Shown in pieces: positions 37,001 through 45,669 of a DNA stretch of 64,000 nt; position 1 is the first letter of the stretch; every line of letters starts with the position of its first letter. A program made the translations under genes and the position numbers. The notes under the pieces were generated by a model. It had not been told where the DNA came from. It saw only the letters and a program-made list of their open reading frames with translations, and made no database searches. The DNA is from Larimichthys crocea (Eukaryota > Chordata > Actinopteri > Sciaenidae), in contig NC_040022.1 in assembly GCF_000972845.2 (NCBI RefSeq), positions 17,203,865-17,267,864 on the forward strand, written 5' to 3'.

Positions 37001-39859
37001 TTCTCAATCCTGTGTTCATTAATCTAACCAAATAAGCATATGTTTGTCACATGACTATTTTAGAGGCGGTTACCGCAAGTTTAACTTTCCTAACACGTCT
37101 GGAATTGTCATTTTTAACTACCCTGTAGCTTTAAATGCTTTTCCATAAACAATTCTTCTGGCACTGCATCAAAATTGCACTACCAACTTGTAAACAGGCG
37201 AGCACATGGCCCTCTTCGCACAGAGAAGGAACACAACGAAGGGCTTTTTAGTCCATCAACATCACAGGTGTCATGACTGTCAGAGTGTTTCTTTATACCT
37301 GTTGGTATATAAACACTAATGGAATAATTATAGCCTAATAATCACAATATATGAACCTATTTTCCAGTTCCTCATCTGTAGAGTCTTGACCGTGACACAT
37401 TAAACGAGATGAATCTGCACGCCTGCGTGTTTGCTTTGACATGTTGACAAATTGTGTCAAGTTACGGACGCAATCCACGTGCTCTGAGAAAGTATAACAC
37501 AAGAGTGTGGAGGCAAAAATCATAGTTTTAAACATGCCAATTGTGTAAACAAATAAGGTCTCATGCTGTGATCAGTTTTAGTCAGATCTAACTCAACACA
37601 GACGTGTTGCTGTTTAATAACACATGAAGGTTTGTAGCGGCAATGCTACAACTGTGTCTTTGTCTTGCGTACATCTGATCACCTTTCACATGCACTACAG
37701 CTACCTACGTAATCAAACAGGTCTGACTACATTCTTTCAACATGTGAAAAAAGAAAACACAACGTGCAGTACAGTGTACACACAACCACCTGTGTGCACA
37801 CATACACATTTGGTGCATACGCACATACAATTTAGAGGGGCGAAAATGCTACAGATGTGTTTGAATGTTGTTGTGGAAACAATCACAAGAGCCTTGTTTG
37901 TCTGATCTTTTATGGTGATAATTGTTCAGCTGTATCACGGAGGGGAGAGCAACGCCTTGAGTGTGACACTTTGTTGGATCATATGCTCAAGAAGCAAAAT
38001 CAACTTTTTTTATCTAAATTCAGCAGTTAGGGAGCAAAAACACTTGCATCAAGCTGAACACTCTGAACTTGAGCTGGAGTATGGTGCTGCAAAGTTATCT
38101 TAAATGTGTGTTGACTTACAAGGCCGCAACATGCTGGAGTCCCAGGTGGGTTGGTTATTGATTGACCACATGCAATTTTAATCATTAATCTGGAAAATGG
38201 GCCCAAAAAAAACTCACATTCACAGAGCCCACAAGTACGAGAAAATGTGCGAGCTTGCTGAGAGTCTTAAAAACATCACATATAACTTTTAGTTTAAAAG
38301 ACTGAATAACCCAAAAAAACAACAACTAATAAATAATACTGATAGATTAAATAATGTAGATTTAGTTTTGGTGTAAATAATGAATGACATTTCACTAAAA
38401 AGCAATTGTCTTAGTTCTACAGAAAGATAGCGACAACAACACGCAGCATCATCGACTCACAAGTCTCTGGAGATGCAGCTGGTCAGAGTCCCTAGGCTCC
38501 TGGAGGGCTTGATGCTTCGAACAGTGGGGTTGGACTGGAGGCCATCCTCAGGTTTGTCCTGCGTGGAGGGTCTGCAAGACAGCTTGGGCAGCTGCAGGGT
38601 GCCCGAGAAGAGCCTCTTCACTGCACATTTGACGTCGGAGTCCTGGAGGAGCTCGATGTAGGAGGCCTGCTCTGAAGAGTCCCACTGTCTCTGGACGACC
38701 AGAAGACACAAAGACAGTCAGTTTAATTACTTTATTATATCAGATGCTTGTAGCTATCAAATTAGAAAATCTGACCTGTGATGTGTGTAATCAAGATGCT
38801 CCAACTCTTTTATGTAAAAAGTTGGTTGAGCAAATATTTTAACTGATTCAGCTGTTCACGTTTACATATTGTGTAATTGTGTATAATATTTTTAGGACTG
38901 GAAACTACTAAAGGAACTCATCATGTGTGATATTTATTTTAGAGAATATTGATTTTCATATTTATACAATTCGATGATTTAGAAATTAGTAAATTAGAAA
39001 AAAAAACATCCAGTGAGATCTAAAGGTAAGTTACAGACAGGGCTGTTTTTGTGCTGTTGCCGAAAATATGACGAGTCTCGCATAAAAGCACACTCGGTCA
39101 CTATTTTTGGAAAGTTTATCTGATTTCAGGTCCTGAGACCCACACACTATCACCTTGGACACAATAGACGGTTCTCACAGGGAGCTAGTGTTTGAGATTT
39201 AGCTCTTAGGGCATCTCTCTTTGAGCGTCAGTGTTGAAGGGAAAACAGATCAGAGTCCTTGTTTTCTGCTGCATCCCGTGACTTTATCTCCACATCTGCT
39301 TAGGAGTAACACCTTTCTATCAACAGTTGTCAACACACTCAACTTGGTTGTTGACTTTTTTTAGATTTCTGATTAGTAGACTTTTTCTTTGTCATTAATT
39401 TCATTTTCTCACAAAAATACTATTACTGCTAAATTATGTATGTATATTCAAAATGGCCGTTGAATGTCCCCACAACCCTCATTTGTTTAAACTAATAAAC
39501 ATAACAGACAAGTTATTGCTATTAACATGAGCTTGCATTTACAAAGGCTTGTTTTTAACACATAAGACTCCAATAATCTTCTCCATAACTGCTTGGCAAT
39601 GGAAAAAAAACACAGGCATCCTTAAGTAAAATAGATTCATCACATGAGTAACCTGCCATCTTGTTTTTTGTAATATAACTAACCAGCTATGAGTTTTGAA
39701 AAAATATATTTAAAAAAAAATCATTTGTATAAGCTCTAAGTCACAGGCATAATATTAATTGAATTTAATAACACTTTTCTTTTCAGTATTTCTTATAGGT
39801 TAATTAATGACCCTTACCTCAGTGAAGTTGAAAAATTTTGACGAGTTATTTCTCCTCAT
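1305..39859 (-). CDS. pde4c: cAMP-specific 3',5'-phosphodiesterase 4C, 5' part with alternative first exons (partial)
   Basis: PDE4 enzymes hydrolyse cAMP; long isoforms carry UCR1 and UCR2 ahead of the catalytic domain. Seen here: the UCR1 exon at 1305-1496 (residues [18 protein letters not shown], the PKA site [23 protein letters not shown]), opening with a single base that completes a split codon. Upstream on the same strand lie exons resembling known PDE4 N-termini: PDE4B1-like (39818-39859 plus 38461-38690), PDE4B3/PDE4D5-like (32641-32912), PDE4D3-like (27424-27497) and a weaker candidate (15180-15334). All end in the phase needed to join the UCR1 exon. UCR2 and the catalytic domain lie left of the window. 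The C paralogue, rather than A, B or D, is chosen mainly because pik3r2 and ifi30 are neighbours; the exon itself also resembles PDE4A/B/D. It is the most 3' of three same-strand genes. Confidence 0.85.
3160..3395 (+). repeat. old dispersed fish repeat fragment
   Basis: Contains GATGAGGGCGCTATATGAAA, GGGATCACCAAAATGATCAT and AATTTCATGGCAATCCTCCT. This matches my recollection of an abundant percomorph interspersed repeat, other parts of which appear at 12.1 and 19.3 kb. Confidence 0.55.
4501..4583. repeat. CA microsatellite
   Basis: Nearly pure dinucleotide (CA)n with two early CG interruptions, in a pde4c intron. Confidence 0.97.
5595..5835 (+). repeat. old dispersed fish repeat fragment
   Basis: Reads like a decayed member of the repeat whose ends say AGGGCTGCAACTA and whose body has ACTTATTTGATAGTAAACTA and TCGGTCGATTGACGAA. 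A second, inverted fragment occurs at 60.6-60.8 kb. Confidence 0.45.
6032..6116. repeat. CA microsatellite, compound
   Basis: CA repeats broken by CTCACACATATA units that appear twice, showing local duplication inside the tract. Confidence 0.95.
7255..7415 (+). repeat. old dispersed fish repeat fragment
   Basis: Contains AGTTTGACATTTTTTTTGGA, TATCTCTCTCAGGTCTGTAT and GATAAATATGAAGATACAAC followed by GTTAGCTTAGG. A partial second copy (GATAAATATGAAGCCACAAC, TTGGCTTAGTTTAGC) follows at 7,580-7,625. Confidence 0.55.
7421..7575 (+). repeat. direct repeat pair, left copy (partner 9447-9605)
   Basis: Shares CTGTTTGT, TAAAATACTGATGTTTGTCT and GCAGAATAATGTGCAG with 9447-9605, in the same order and spacing, at clearly diverged identity. 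Confidence 0.5.
8693..8752. repeat. CT/CA compound microsatellite
   Basis: CT repeats run directly into CA repeats; a GT tract follows at 8812-8847, so the two can pair as an inverted repeat. Confidence 0.95.
9447..9605 (+). repeat. direct repeat pair, right copy (partner 7421-7575)
   Basis: Contains GAAATACTGCTGTTTGTCTT and GCTGAATAATGTGCAGACAG in the same order as the left copy 2 kb away. An old interspersed repeat rather than a recent duplication. Confidence 0.5.
9834..9875. repeat. CA microsatellite
   Basis: Uninterrupted CA dinucleotide run. Confidence 0.95.
12085..12180 (+). repeat. old dispersed fish repeat fragment
   Basis: Contains TGTTCACCATCTTAGTTTAG and GGGAATGTCATCAGTACC, recalled as the middle part of the same repeat family as the 3.2-kb fragment. 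Confidence 0.5.
12225..12305 (+). repeat. old dispersed repeat fragment
   Basis: Contains TTTCATGAACCTTGGTGGAA and CATTTTGGAGCGGATC, a pattern I recall from a widespread fish repeat. Short and diverged. Confidence 0.45.
15180..15334 (-). CDS. candidate pde4c alternative first exon (unconfirmed)
   Basis: A CpG-rich block on the minus strand opens with ATG at 15334-15332 and codes 51 basic residues, including the stretch [16 protein letters not shown]. It runs to a donor-like GTGAGG at 15179-15174 and ends in the phase that would join the UCR1 exon (reading GGG-FDVENG). The GH-plus-basic stretch loosely recalls the N-terminal region of PDE4D4/PDE4C1. Phase agreement has a one-in-three chance of being accidental and the similarity is weak, so this may only be a CpG-rich promoter or enhancer. 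Confidence 0.3.
15841..15990. repeat. GT-rich compound microsatellite region
   Basis: Several GT runs separated by unique bases, with GCGCGCGTGTGTG at 15,958-15,976 and a CA run at its right end. Potential Z-DNA-forming sequence. Confidence 0.85.
17432..18622 (-). repeat. tandem duplication inside the LINE, with N gap and deletion
   Basis: The segment starting AGAGCCCTGTGGGACCCC at 17432 reappears at 18242 with only scattered differences. The right-hand copy lacks about 288 bases, equivalent to 17822-18109, and continues after the deletion up to about 18,745. The junction between copies is the 10-N gap. Confidence 0.85.
18232..18241. other. assembly gap (10 N)
   Basis: A run of ten Ns lies exactly at the junction of two near-identical LINE copies. 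Confidence 0.98.
19310..19470 (+). repeat. old dispersed fish repeat fragment
   Basis: Rich in TTAGCATGCTAACAT-type palindromic words (TTAGCATGCTAACATACTAA, ATTAGCATGTTCACATCC). It fits the start of the repeat family seen at 3.2 and 12.1 kb. Confidence 0.5.
21915..22065. mobile_element. palindromic MITE, copy 1
   Basis: About 45-base imperfect inverted repeats: the left arm (CACAGGTGTTTCCAATGA, then CTAAGGCTCTGTTCCATT) is mirrored at the right (AATGGAACAGGGCCTTA, then CATTGGTAACATTTGTG). The core is GCAGCAGAGACTTTACAGTG. A second copy lies at 42978-43108. No target duplication is clear. Confidence 0.75.
27424..27497 (-). CDS. pde4c: pde4c alternative first exon, PDE4D3-like short N-terminus
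   Basis: Two adjacent ATGs (27497-27492) open a 24-codon segment ending with two spare bases at a GTATGT donor. The end reads [13 protein letters not shown] and would continue G-FDVENG. Mammalian PDE4D3 begins MMHVNNFPFRRHSWI, so the MH-N-F-RRHS-I pattern and the N-terminal PKA site (RRHS) are conserved, and the split codon joins the UCR1 exon in frame. The exon was too short for ordinary ORF detection. It predicts an isoform with two PKA sites, RRHS here and RRES in UCR1. Confidence 0.8.
27498..32640. other. pde4c intron
   Basis: No exon seen. Holds a long GT microsatellite (28015-28082) and a GA-rich tract (28725-28825) whose ORFs are low complexity. Confidence 0.6.
28015..28082. repeat. 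GT microsatellite
   Basis: Long GT run with one TATG interruption. Confidence 0.97.
32641..32912 (-). CDS. pde4c: pde4c alternative first exon, PDE4B3/PDE4D5-like long N-terminus
   Basis: The exon starts at ATG 32912-32910 ([16 protein letters not shown]) and codes about 90 residues, ending at a GTAGAG donor with two spare bases (HTP-S-FDVENG after splicing). Conserved features are a Ser/Pro-rich run ([18 protein letters not shown]) followed by [12 protein letters not shown] and [10 protein letters not shown]. Mammalian PDE4B3 has SPKISPRSSPRNSP, FFRKLLVNKSI and RRRFTVAHT. A further in-frame ATG lies three codons downstream. The reading frame stays open upstream, so an additional 5' exon cannot be excluded, although PDE4B3-type exons normally carry their own start. 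Confidence 0.85.
34568..34742 (+). repeat. old dispersed fish repeat fragment
   Basis: Contains TGTAAATGGTAAATGG, CACTTTTCCGATCTATCGAC, CACATTCACCCATTCGCACA and CATCAGGAGCAATGAC, recognisable as a common teleost repeat. Diverged and without coding capacity. Confidence 0.6.
35080..35825 (-). pseudogene. degraded protein-like fossil of unknown family
   Basis: The minus strand has two stretches that read like protein with low-level disruption. At 35,600-35,820, [20 protein letters not shown] and, after a one-base shift, [20 protein letters not shown]. At 35,080-35,450, [39 protein letters not shown] and, after another shift, [13 protein letters not shown], ending NGFILRIE and a stop. I do not recognise the family. 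It could be an old transposon or retrocopy; stops between the parts mean it is not expressed as one protein. The reading may also be over-interpreted chance ORFs. Confidence 0.3.
36188..36375 (-). mobile_element. tRNA-derived SINE
   Basis: Minus-strand start GGTGTCATTTAGCTCAGTTG contains a Pol III A box (TAGCTCAGTTGGTAGAGCA, 36366-36348), with a B box (GAGTTCGATTCC) near 36,300. A body with CTTTCCTGCATGTC and CAAATAAAGCCC follows, then an A-rich tail at the left end (36,180-36,200). The layout is that of a complete tRNA-type SINE, lying in a pde4c intron in the same orientation as the gene. Confidence 0.88.
38461..38690 (-). CDS. pde4c: pde4c isoform-specific exon 2, PDE4B1-like N-terminus
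   Basis: This 230-bp exon runs from an acceptor (TCGTCCAG) to a strong donor GTGAGT and codes 76 residues plus two bases. It contains [18 protein letters not shown] and ends SCISRD. Mammalian PDE4B1 has CCSGNLQLPPLSQRQS at the equivalent place. Spliced to UCR1 it reads ISRD-F-FDVENG. It starts in phase 0, matching the end of the 39818-39859 exon. Confidence 0.75.
38691..39817. other. intron between the two PDE4B1-like pde4c exons
   Basis: Featureless AT-rich intron about 1.1 kb long, bounded by a GTAAGG donor and a TCGTCCAG acceptor on the minus strand. Confidence 0.5.
39818..39859 (-). CDS. pde4c: pde4c isoform-specific exon 1 (initiator of the PDE4B1-like isoform)
   Basis: ATG at 39859-39857 begins 14 codons ([14 protein letters not shown]) ending exactly at a GTAAGG donor in phase 0, the phase needed by the exon at 38690. 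The length and style resemble the start of mammalian PDE4B1 (MKKSRSVMTVMADDNVKDYFE). Called from position, phase and donor quality; the sequence match is weak because the exon is so short. It would be the most distal pde4c promoter, about 1.1 kb past the ifi30 stop. Confidence 0.55.
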
Positions 39860-40966
39860 ACTGTCAGCTACTGTATTATGGGAACAAGACAACTGGGAAG
39901 GAAATGCCAAAGAGGAGGATACAGATACCACATTTAAGATGAGATATGAAGTTGTCTGTGGGACCAATACTTCCTCGGACACAGTAATAAACAACCAATT
40001 TCCCCGCCTCCTCTGTCATTACCTTAGTGATAAACAGCCAACTTTTTAGTACACTTTTGAATTTGCATCCAAGCCTTCTGCTGTGGCCTTTAAAAAAAAA
40101 AAAAAGCCAAAAGCAATGAATATTTTAGGACATGGCATGAATTAGTCCGTGGAGCAGAAATGAGAAATGATATGGAGCCTGCAGATGTTGGTAGTGAGGT
40201 TGAGGTTATTATTCATGTGTGTCTATCAGCCTGAAGAATCAGTGGACCTCATGCATCCAGACCTTCTGGTTAGGTAAGACTCTGGTTTTACTCAAGCTGC
40301 TGCTTACACTCCGTGTAACTGTCCGTGTAACTTTTTTTTAAACAACATAAATAGAACTTCATCCCCAACAGAAAAAACAAAGTATGCAAGTATAACGTTA
40401 GTTGTGATTCATGTGATCACTCATGTTTCAGTGCCTTTAGTTTTAATCTCTGGTTTGCTTGTTGACGTATACCTTATGTATTATTTAGTATACTTTTCAA
40501 GATGATCAGACACAGACTATACTGGGTTCAGAAATCTGAAAAAATGTAAATAACCTTTTTAAAGATGGTTCAGTACTTTCTAACATGAATGTCCATGTAA
40601 CTTAGTTGGGTTCTCTTTTTCATTACCTTTGGTACGCAAGACTGCAAAGTGAAAATTATGAGATATGGCGCCATCTGATGGACAATGAAAGGACTTTCTT
40701 TGACAAGACTGCTAACGTCAGAATCTTGAGTGAAAATGCTATAAAAAGTATTTATAGTTTCAATAGATAATATTTCAATGATGACACTTTTTTTTAGAAA
40801 TTGTATTTATAATCTGTGAATTATAAAGTGAGGCAATCATTTTTCCCTTTATAGAAACATAAAAATCACAGTTTAAAAGAATATCTGATGACAATCCTCA
40901 GTGTTCCTGATTGCGTGGCCACACCTGGAGCAGAACAAGCAAACAGGCATGTGCAGTGCTTCTCCT
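39860..40966. other. ifi30-pde4c intergenic region
   Basis: About 1.1 kb between the ifi30 stop and the most distal pde4c start. It must hold the ifi30 3' UTR and the distal pde4c promoter. No TATA box or CpG block stands out, and no mpv17l2 or rab3a exon is visible. Confidence 0.5.
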
Positions 40967-41032
40967 TCACTCTTTTTTGCAGCGGCTTTGGTACGCTTTC
41001 TGGCTCTGGCCACAGACTGGAGGCTTGGGGCC
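40967..41032 (-). CDS. ifi30: ifi30 exon 7 (C-terminus and stop)
   Basis: 21 codons plus stop (TGA at 40969-40967), beginning [14 protein letters not shown] and ending CKKE. Acceptor TTCCAG. No canonical AATAAA follows within the next 160 bases; TATAAA-type variants on the minus strand near 40,850 might serve instead. Confidence 0.9.
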   Translation of the reverse strand, partial: GPKPPVCGQSQKAYQSRCKKE

Positions 41033-43999
41033 CTGGAAGAAATGAAACGCATGTTAAGAAGTTCAAAGGTCAAGTCTACAAGCAAACAACAAACTGCTTG
41101 TGGTTGTCACATTCTCTCACACAGACACAGACACATAACTCTAACAAAATGAGCAGTGTGTCAAACCAAGTCGACCCCAAACCTGACGTAGTCTACAAAA
41201 AATATCACAGGATTGTGCAGATTTGTGTGGATGCAAGCTCCTGTTGTGTTCCTTTAAACATTTTCTGAAGTAAAGCGTTACATTTGATGAGTTATTACAT
41301 TTAAATGTGATTGGCACTGCTGTTTCAGAGTTATGAGACCAGTCAATTCACAGTCTGACACATACACACACACAGAATTTATATTAAGACAGAAGTGTCA
41401 ATGAATGACATTAACTGTACCTTGTACATGCTGCAGACCAGAGTGTAGAGAGAAGTCATGGCCTTATCCTGCAGATCCTCTGTGTGCTCCTGCAAATCAA
41501 ATAACAAGTAACTCCTTTATGCTCAGGTCATAAATGTTTCCTTTATGTGTCAGCTTTACCAACTTTATTGCACATAAAGGTTAAAACATTCATTGGCAGA
41601 TGAAGAGCCAAGCCAAAGTATGTTTTTGTAACAGTTTTTGTAGCAGATACAGTCTTCACATTGACAACTATTTTATGGCGATGTAATAGTCAAAAAAATA
41701 ATTAAAAAATCTGAGGCACCCCATGGTGCCAAGACTGCTGGCTATGATTTTCCCACAGCCCAACATAATAATCAATTTCCTTCATACTATTTTTATTAAA
41801 ACCTGAAGAAATAAAAATAATTAGAATTGGGGGACTAAACAACAAAATCCCAATTTTTGTAGAGATATTCAGTTTTCCTCAAATTGGGCCACAGAGGCCA
41901 TAGGTTCTGCTGATAAATGCATCTTACCCCATTAACGGTCACCCAGGGCACATATTCGTGTGGAGGTTTCAGCCCTTGGGTTGCCAGGGCATTCTGATGC
42001 ATCAGCTGCATCCCCTGGTCCCCGTTCACACACTTCATCAGGGTTTCCCATTTCAATTCAGGGGCGTAGACTTCCGCGCACTACAAACAAAAATGAAGGG
42101 AAACACACACAGCAACTTTGGTTTATGATAGGGGAAGTGGCAGAGACAGAAAAGCGGGTGCAGAGAAGTAGAAAGAGAGTTTCTCACGTTCTTGGCTGAC
42201 TTGATGACATCACTAGAGGATTCCATACAGAAGATGATCGGGAAAGCATAGTCCGTCATGTTCAGTAAACAAGTCTGAGAGGAAGAGAGTAAAAAAAAAA
42301 ATCATCATAGTAGACTGTCAACATTATGAATCATGTACAGTGTTATTCAGCAATTTTCACTCTGTTTACCTCGAGCATGTTGCCAAAACATTCCTGTTCT
42401 CCGTGCTGGCACTCGTAAGTATACTTCTGTCCTGCAGGTTTTTCCTGGTGTGTGGTTTGGGTGGGGTTAATACAGCACAGTCATAAGTTACAATAAAAAC
42501 AAAGTATAATTTCACAACCAAGATTACAACATATTTTACATAATCATCTCTCTCTAACCGTTAAAGTTGAAGGGTAATCTCCTTTGTGTGAGTGCTTCAT
42601 TTACTGCTTACCTGTGCATTGCCATAGGGCACCAGTTTAACATCCATGATGTCCATCAGCATGACCCAGGTGGGGAAGAGCATGAGACTGAGGAACTGTC
42701 TGCATCCGGGGCATAGAGTCTCATAGTAAAGCCCCACCTCGACCTTATCTACTTTCTGGTGGGACTTGGTGAAGTTGGACAGGAGGCACTCCTTCAAAAC
42801 CTGCACACAAGGGGGCAGAAGAGGGGGTGGTTAACGTTCATGTGATCATGTGAGAGCTTCTGCATGGTCAGGCTGTTTTCCATCAGGATTGCTCATCAGT
42901 GGGTTTTTTTTTTTTTTTTTAAATATTTTCCAAAGATCAACAGACCTTTTTTTTTTGGCATCAAATAGCAGTGTCAACACAGGTATTTGCAATGATACTA
43001 ATTAGGATTCCATTTATTACAGCAGAGACTTTACAGTGAGCACAGCATGCACCACAGCAGCACCTGAATGGAACAGGGCCTTCATTTGCATCATTGGTAA
43101 CACCCGTGACAAAAGTCTATTGGGAGTTTGGGGAATTACCCGTCTTATAGAGGAAATAAAGTTACTGCTACAATGCCCATTATTTGTTTCTGATAATATG
43201 ACACCTGGCTGAGTATCCTGTGTGAAACTGACACCGAGCAGAGGGATAGTTTTACATATGTCCGTGTTTATCTGAGTTTGACTGAGTCAGAGGAAGCCAG
43301 ACACGTAAAGGGAGTAACATTTTCAAAAAGTTTCCCTTCCTCATTCCCTCAGTTGTTTCATAGTCGACTAGACTTAGCTGCCCACTCCTTCCTCAGTGAG
43401 TCAAGATGGTCTTATAAACTACAGGAGTCCACAGTCTGCACACAGCGTAACTTTAGTATCAAAAGTTTTACACGTCGCACACAGAACACTGGACGGGGAA
43501 GGATACAATGCTGTGTGGACACCTCCAATAGTTTTTTTTACTATTGTTTTGAAGTATGACTACTTATGAAAAGCTAACGGAGAAACTGTCTTCACGGTGG
43601 TTATTGGTCTTACCAGGTTTATAGCCACTTTAATCGGTGAAAAAGTTAACTAACTAGTAAATTAACGCCAATTAGTGTCGACGAAGCGAAGCACTGTTGC
43701 TATGGTTTCCAGCAGCTACATCTCGCGCAGTGATTTAGAACGGCGGTTAAACAGTTGACCGGAACTAGTTTTATCTGAGGTGTAACTATTCATTCATAAA
43801 CATTTCCGTGCTCATGCGCAAAAAAACAAAACAAAACAATGACTAATCAATACATTAATAATCTTACCCCGCACTGGACAGCAGCTTGCAGAGATGAGCA
43901 CCACTTTGATGGAGGGTAGGAGCATGAAGAGAGAAGAGCGCAGTCGCCGTACTGAGTGTACAACCAAACAGTAAGCAGCAGCAGCAGAGGGCCCTTCAT
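40967..43999 (-). CDS. ifi30: gamma-interferon-inducible lysosomal thiol reductase (GILT), complete
   Basis: GILT reduces disulphide bonds of endocytosed proteins in acidic lysosomes and late endosomes, which aids MHC class II peptide loading. Seven exons join in frame to 256 residues (44+63+25+29+51+23+21), close to the 250 of human. Seen: a hydrophobic signal peptide ([14 protein letters not shown]), an N-terminal CSYPPSKWC segment, the active site CPGC in [35 protein letters not shown] in two parts, the GILT signature CQHGEQEC, and [14 protein letters not shown]-glycosylation sequons include NFT and NMT. All internal introns are phase 0, as expected for this compact gene. It lies between pik3r2 (upstream) and pde4c (downstream), all on one strand. 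No frameshift or missing catalytic cysteine is seen, so the gene looks functional. Confidence 0.96.
41421..41489 (-). CDS. ifi30: ifi30 exon 6
   Basis: 23 codons, [20 protein letters not shown] then MYK. Acceptor TTGCAG, donor GTACAG. It matches the fish GILT segment [17 protein letters not shown]. Confidence 0.93.
41928..42080 (-). CDS. ifi30: ifi30 exon 5
   Basis: 51 codons beginning [12 protein letters not shown], containing [15 protein letters not shown] and [13 protein letters not shown]. Acceptor TTGTAG, donor GTAAGA. This is the most conserved C-terminal GILT block. Confidence 0.95.
42188..42274 (-). CDS. ifi30: ifi30 exon 4
   Basis: 29 codons, [18 protein letters not shown] and onward to SAKN. 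Acceptor CTCAG, donor GTGAGA. It matches the CM.N......IIFCMES stretch of fish GILT. Confidence 0.93.
42370..42444 (-). CDS. ifi30: ifi30 exon 3 (CQHGEQEC signature)
   Basis: 25 codons beginning [11 protein letters not shown] and ending CFGNMLE. It contains the GILT family signature CQHGEQEC. Acceptor CACCAG, donor GTAAAC. Confidence 0.94.
42612..42800 (-). CDS. ifi30: ifi30 exon 2 (CPGC active site)
   Basis: 63 codons between a CAG acceptor and a GTAAGC donor. It encodes [12 protein letters not shown] and the thioredoxin-like CPGC redox motif within [15 protein letters not shown], and ends VPYGNAQ. Confidence 0.96.
42978..43108. mobile_element. palindromic MITE, copy 2
   Basis: Same arrangement as the 21.9-kb copy: left CACAGGTATTTGCAATGATA, core GCAGAGACTTTACAGTGAGC, right AATGGAACAGGGCC and CATTGGTAACACCCGTG. 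Same orientation as copy 1, about 20 bp shorter. It sits in ifi30 intron 1. Confidence 0.75.
43868..43999 (-). CDS. ifi30: ifi30 exon 1 (signal peptide and N-terminal cysteine segment)
   Basis: The exon runs from ATG at 43999-43997 to a GTAAGA donor: 44 codons, phase 0. It gives a leucine-rich signal peptide followed by [18 protein letters not shown], the N-terminal segment of fish GILT. Confidence 0.92.
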
Positions 44000-44090
44000 C
44001 TTCAGCTGCAGTGTAGAGTTTTACTTTAACACGGAACAATAAAGACAGCAGCAACACGGCGACGACCTACAAACTACTGTGCGTCCTGGG

Positions 44091-44144
44091 ACTTTAAATA
44101 CTGCACAGATGCTTCCCCGTGGAAGCTGCCTATTTTTTGATTGG
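44091..44144 (-). promoter_or_regulatory. candidate ifi30 core promoter (TATA-like and CCAAT box)
   Basis: On the minus strand a TATTTAAAG element lies at 44100-44091, about 95 bases before the ifi30 ATG, and a CCAAT box at 44144-44140, about 40 bases further upstream. Spacing fits a short 5' UTR of roughly 65 bases. GGTCACGCG at 44151-44159 shares seven bases with the TFEB CLEAR site (GTCACGTGAC) used by lysosomal genes; this is only suggestive. Confidence 0.45.
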
Positions 44145-45669
44145 CTCTCGGGTCACGCGAACAAGACAGCGTCACTTGTTGCGGGAAGACATCAATGCCC
44201 GAAACCCTCTTCTGTCCTGGAGAAAGACGTCTCCACAGAAGTGAGGCAGGATGTAATCATTTTTCATGAGTTATTTTTTTTTATCTTAAATGCTGCTTAA
44301 ACATTTCCATACACCAGATGAAGCATTTTATGGCAAATTAAGGCCTGCATTACAGTTAAAACCCAACCCTCCACATGTACTGTATGTGTTCTTGTGCAAT
44401 CAAGGAAAAATTAGGAAACTGAATATGTGTCTAGGGGTCCCATGATCAGGTCATGAAGTTCTACTCTTTTTTTTTTTTTTTTGTCTTCCATGACTTCTGA
44501 CACATCTGGCTAACTATAAAGCAGTGGCATGTCTCATGTCAGTTTATCAGTCCATAGGTCTTGCTTAAGAAAAGGCATATGAAACACACGCACTGCAGGA
44601 AAACTTCACAACCCTTGAACATTATGAAAGATTTACCGGGTGACTCTCACATGATGTCCTCCCAGCTCTCCTCCTAAACCAGTGCAGCGACAGTTTCCTC
44701 ATGTTATAATTATATTAAAGCACCACACTGAAAGACTGTTGTTTTCACTGGTTATTGTTCTTACAGTACATGAAGTAATATAAAAATACCCAGTCAATGT
44801 GGGGAATAAAACGGTTGGTTATATTGTACAAAGAAGTGTTGCTTCACTCAATCACAGCAGATTTTTACTTCCCCATCCAGACTTTCAGCCTGGGTTTTCA
44901 TTGCAGAGGTTTGGCGATTCTCTTGTGAGATTTATGTCCCCATACTAATGTAATATAAGTGATTCTATTTCATTTGTGGTTCTCACAACATTAAATAATT
45001 ATATTCACGTCAGCGGGATTGTCTTTCTAGACAAACAAGTCCTGGTTACTCTGGTTACACCACAGTCCTTAGTGTGGCATTCTTTACTACCAAAGAAACT
45101 TCCTTGAAAATTGTTCATAGGTAAAGGGAAGAGAAAACATTTATTCTTAAAAGGTTCCCTGTTATGGTCACGTTGTTAGTTTCACTAAAATGCATTGTGT
45201 GTATTCTTGAGACGTAGTGAACGTGTGAATGGATTTACTTCCTCATCAAAAAAATTAGCAGAAGTTTATTTGAGATATTTCAAATGCTGCACTGTTTACG
45301 GCTTCAAATACATGCAAATGTTTACACATGCTTACTTGCCTGAAGTCTTCTTCGTCACTATCTTTGTTGGTGCTTTTGTAATGGAGTGCTCATGCATGTT
45401 CATCATACCAACTAAATTATATTAATGATGAACTAATAATTCAAAAAACAATGGTGCACATGGTACCTTTAACTTGAGTGAACCCTTAAATGTGTTTTTG
45501 TTAATATCTTAGTCTGGCATTTTGAAAATAGAACAGTAAATTACAGATTTTTCACACATTGCATTTTAAGTTTGGTACAATATGTTTTAGTTTTTGTCCC
45601 CAAAGACATCCAGAGTACAACTATTACATGAATATATAAGTTAAAGTGTGACAAGGTGATGATCAGTTT

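Larger units (their letters stand above)
32913..38460. other. pde4c intron with SINE and repeat fragments
   Basis: No pde4c exon seen. Contains a dispersed repeat (34,568-34,742), a protein-like fossil (35,080-35,825) and a tRNA-derived SINE (36,188-36,375). The rest is featureless AT-rich DNA. Confidence 0.55.

Noticed and set aside
36744..37022. Plus-strand frame of 92 codons
   Set aside because: No similarity recognised, no supporting splice sites, and opposite in strand to all genes here; treated as chance.
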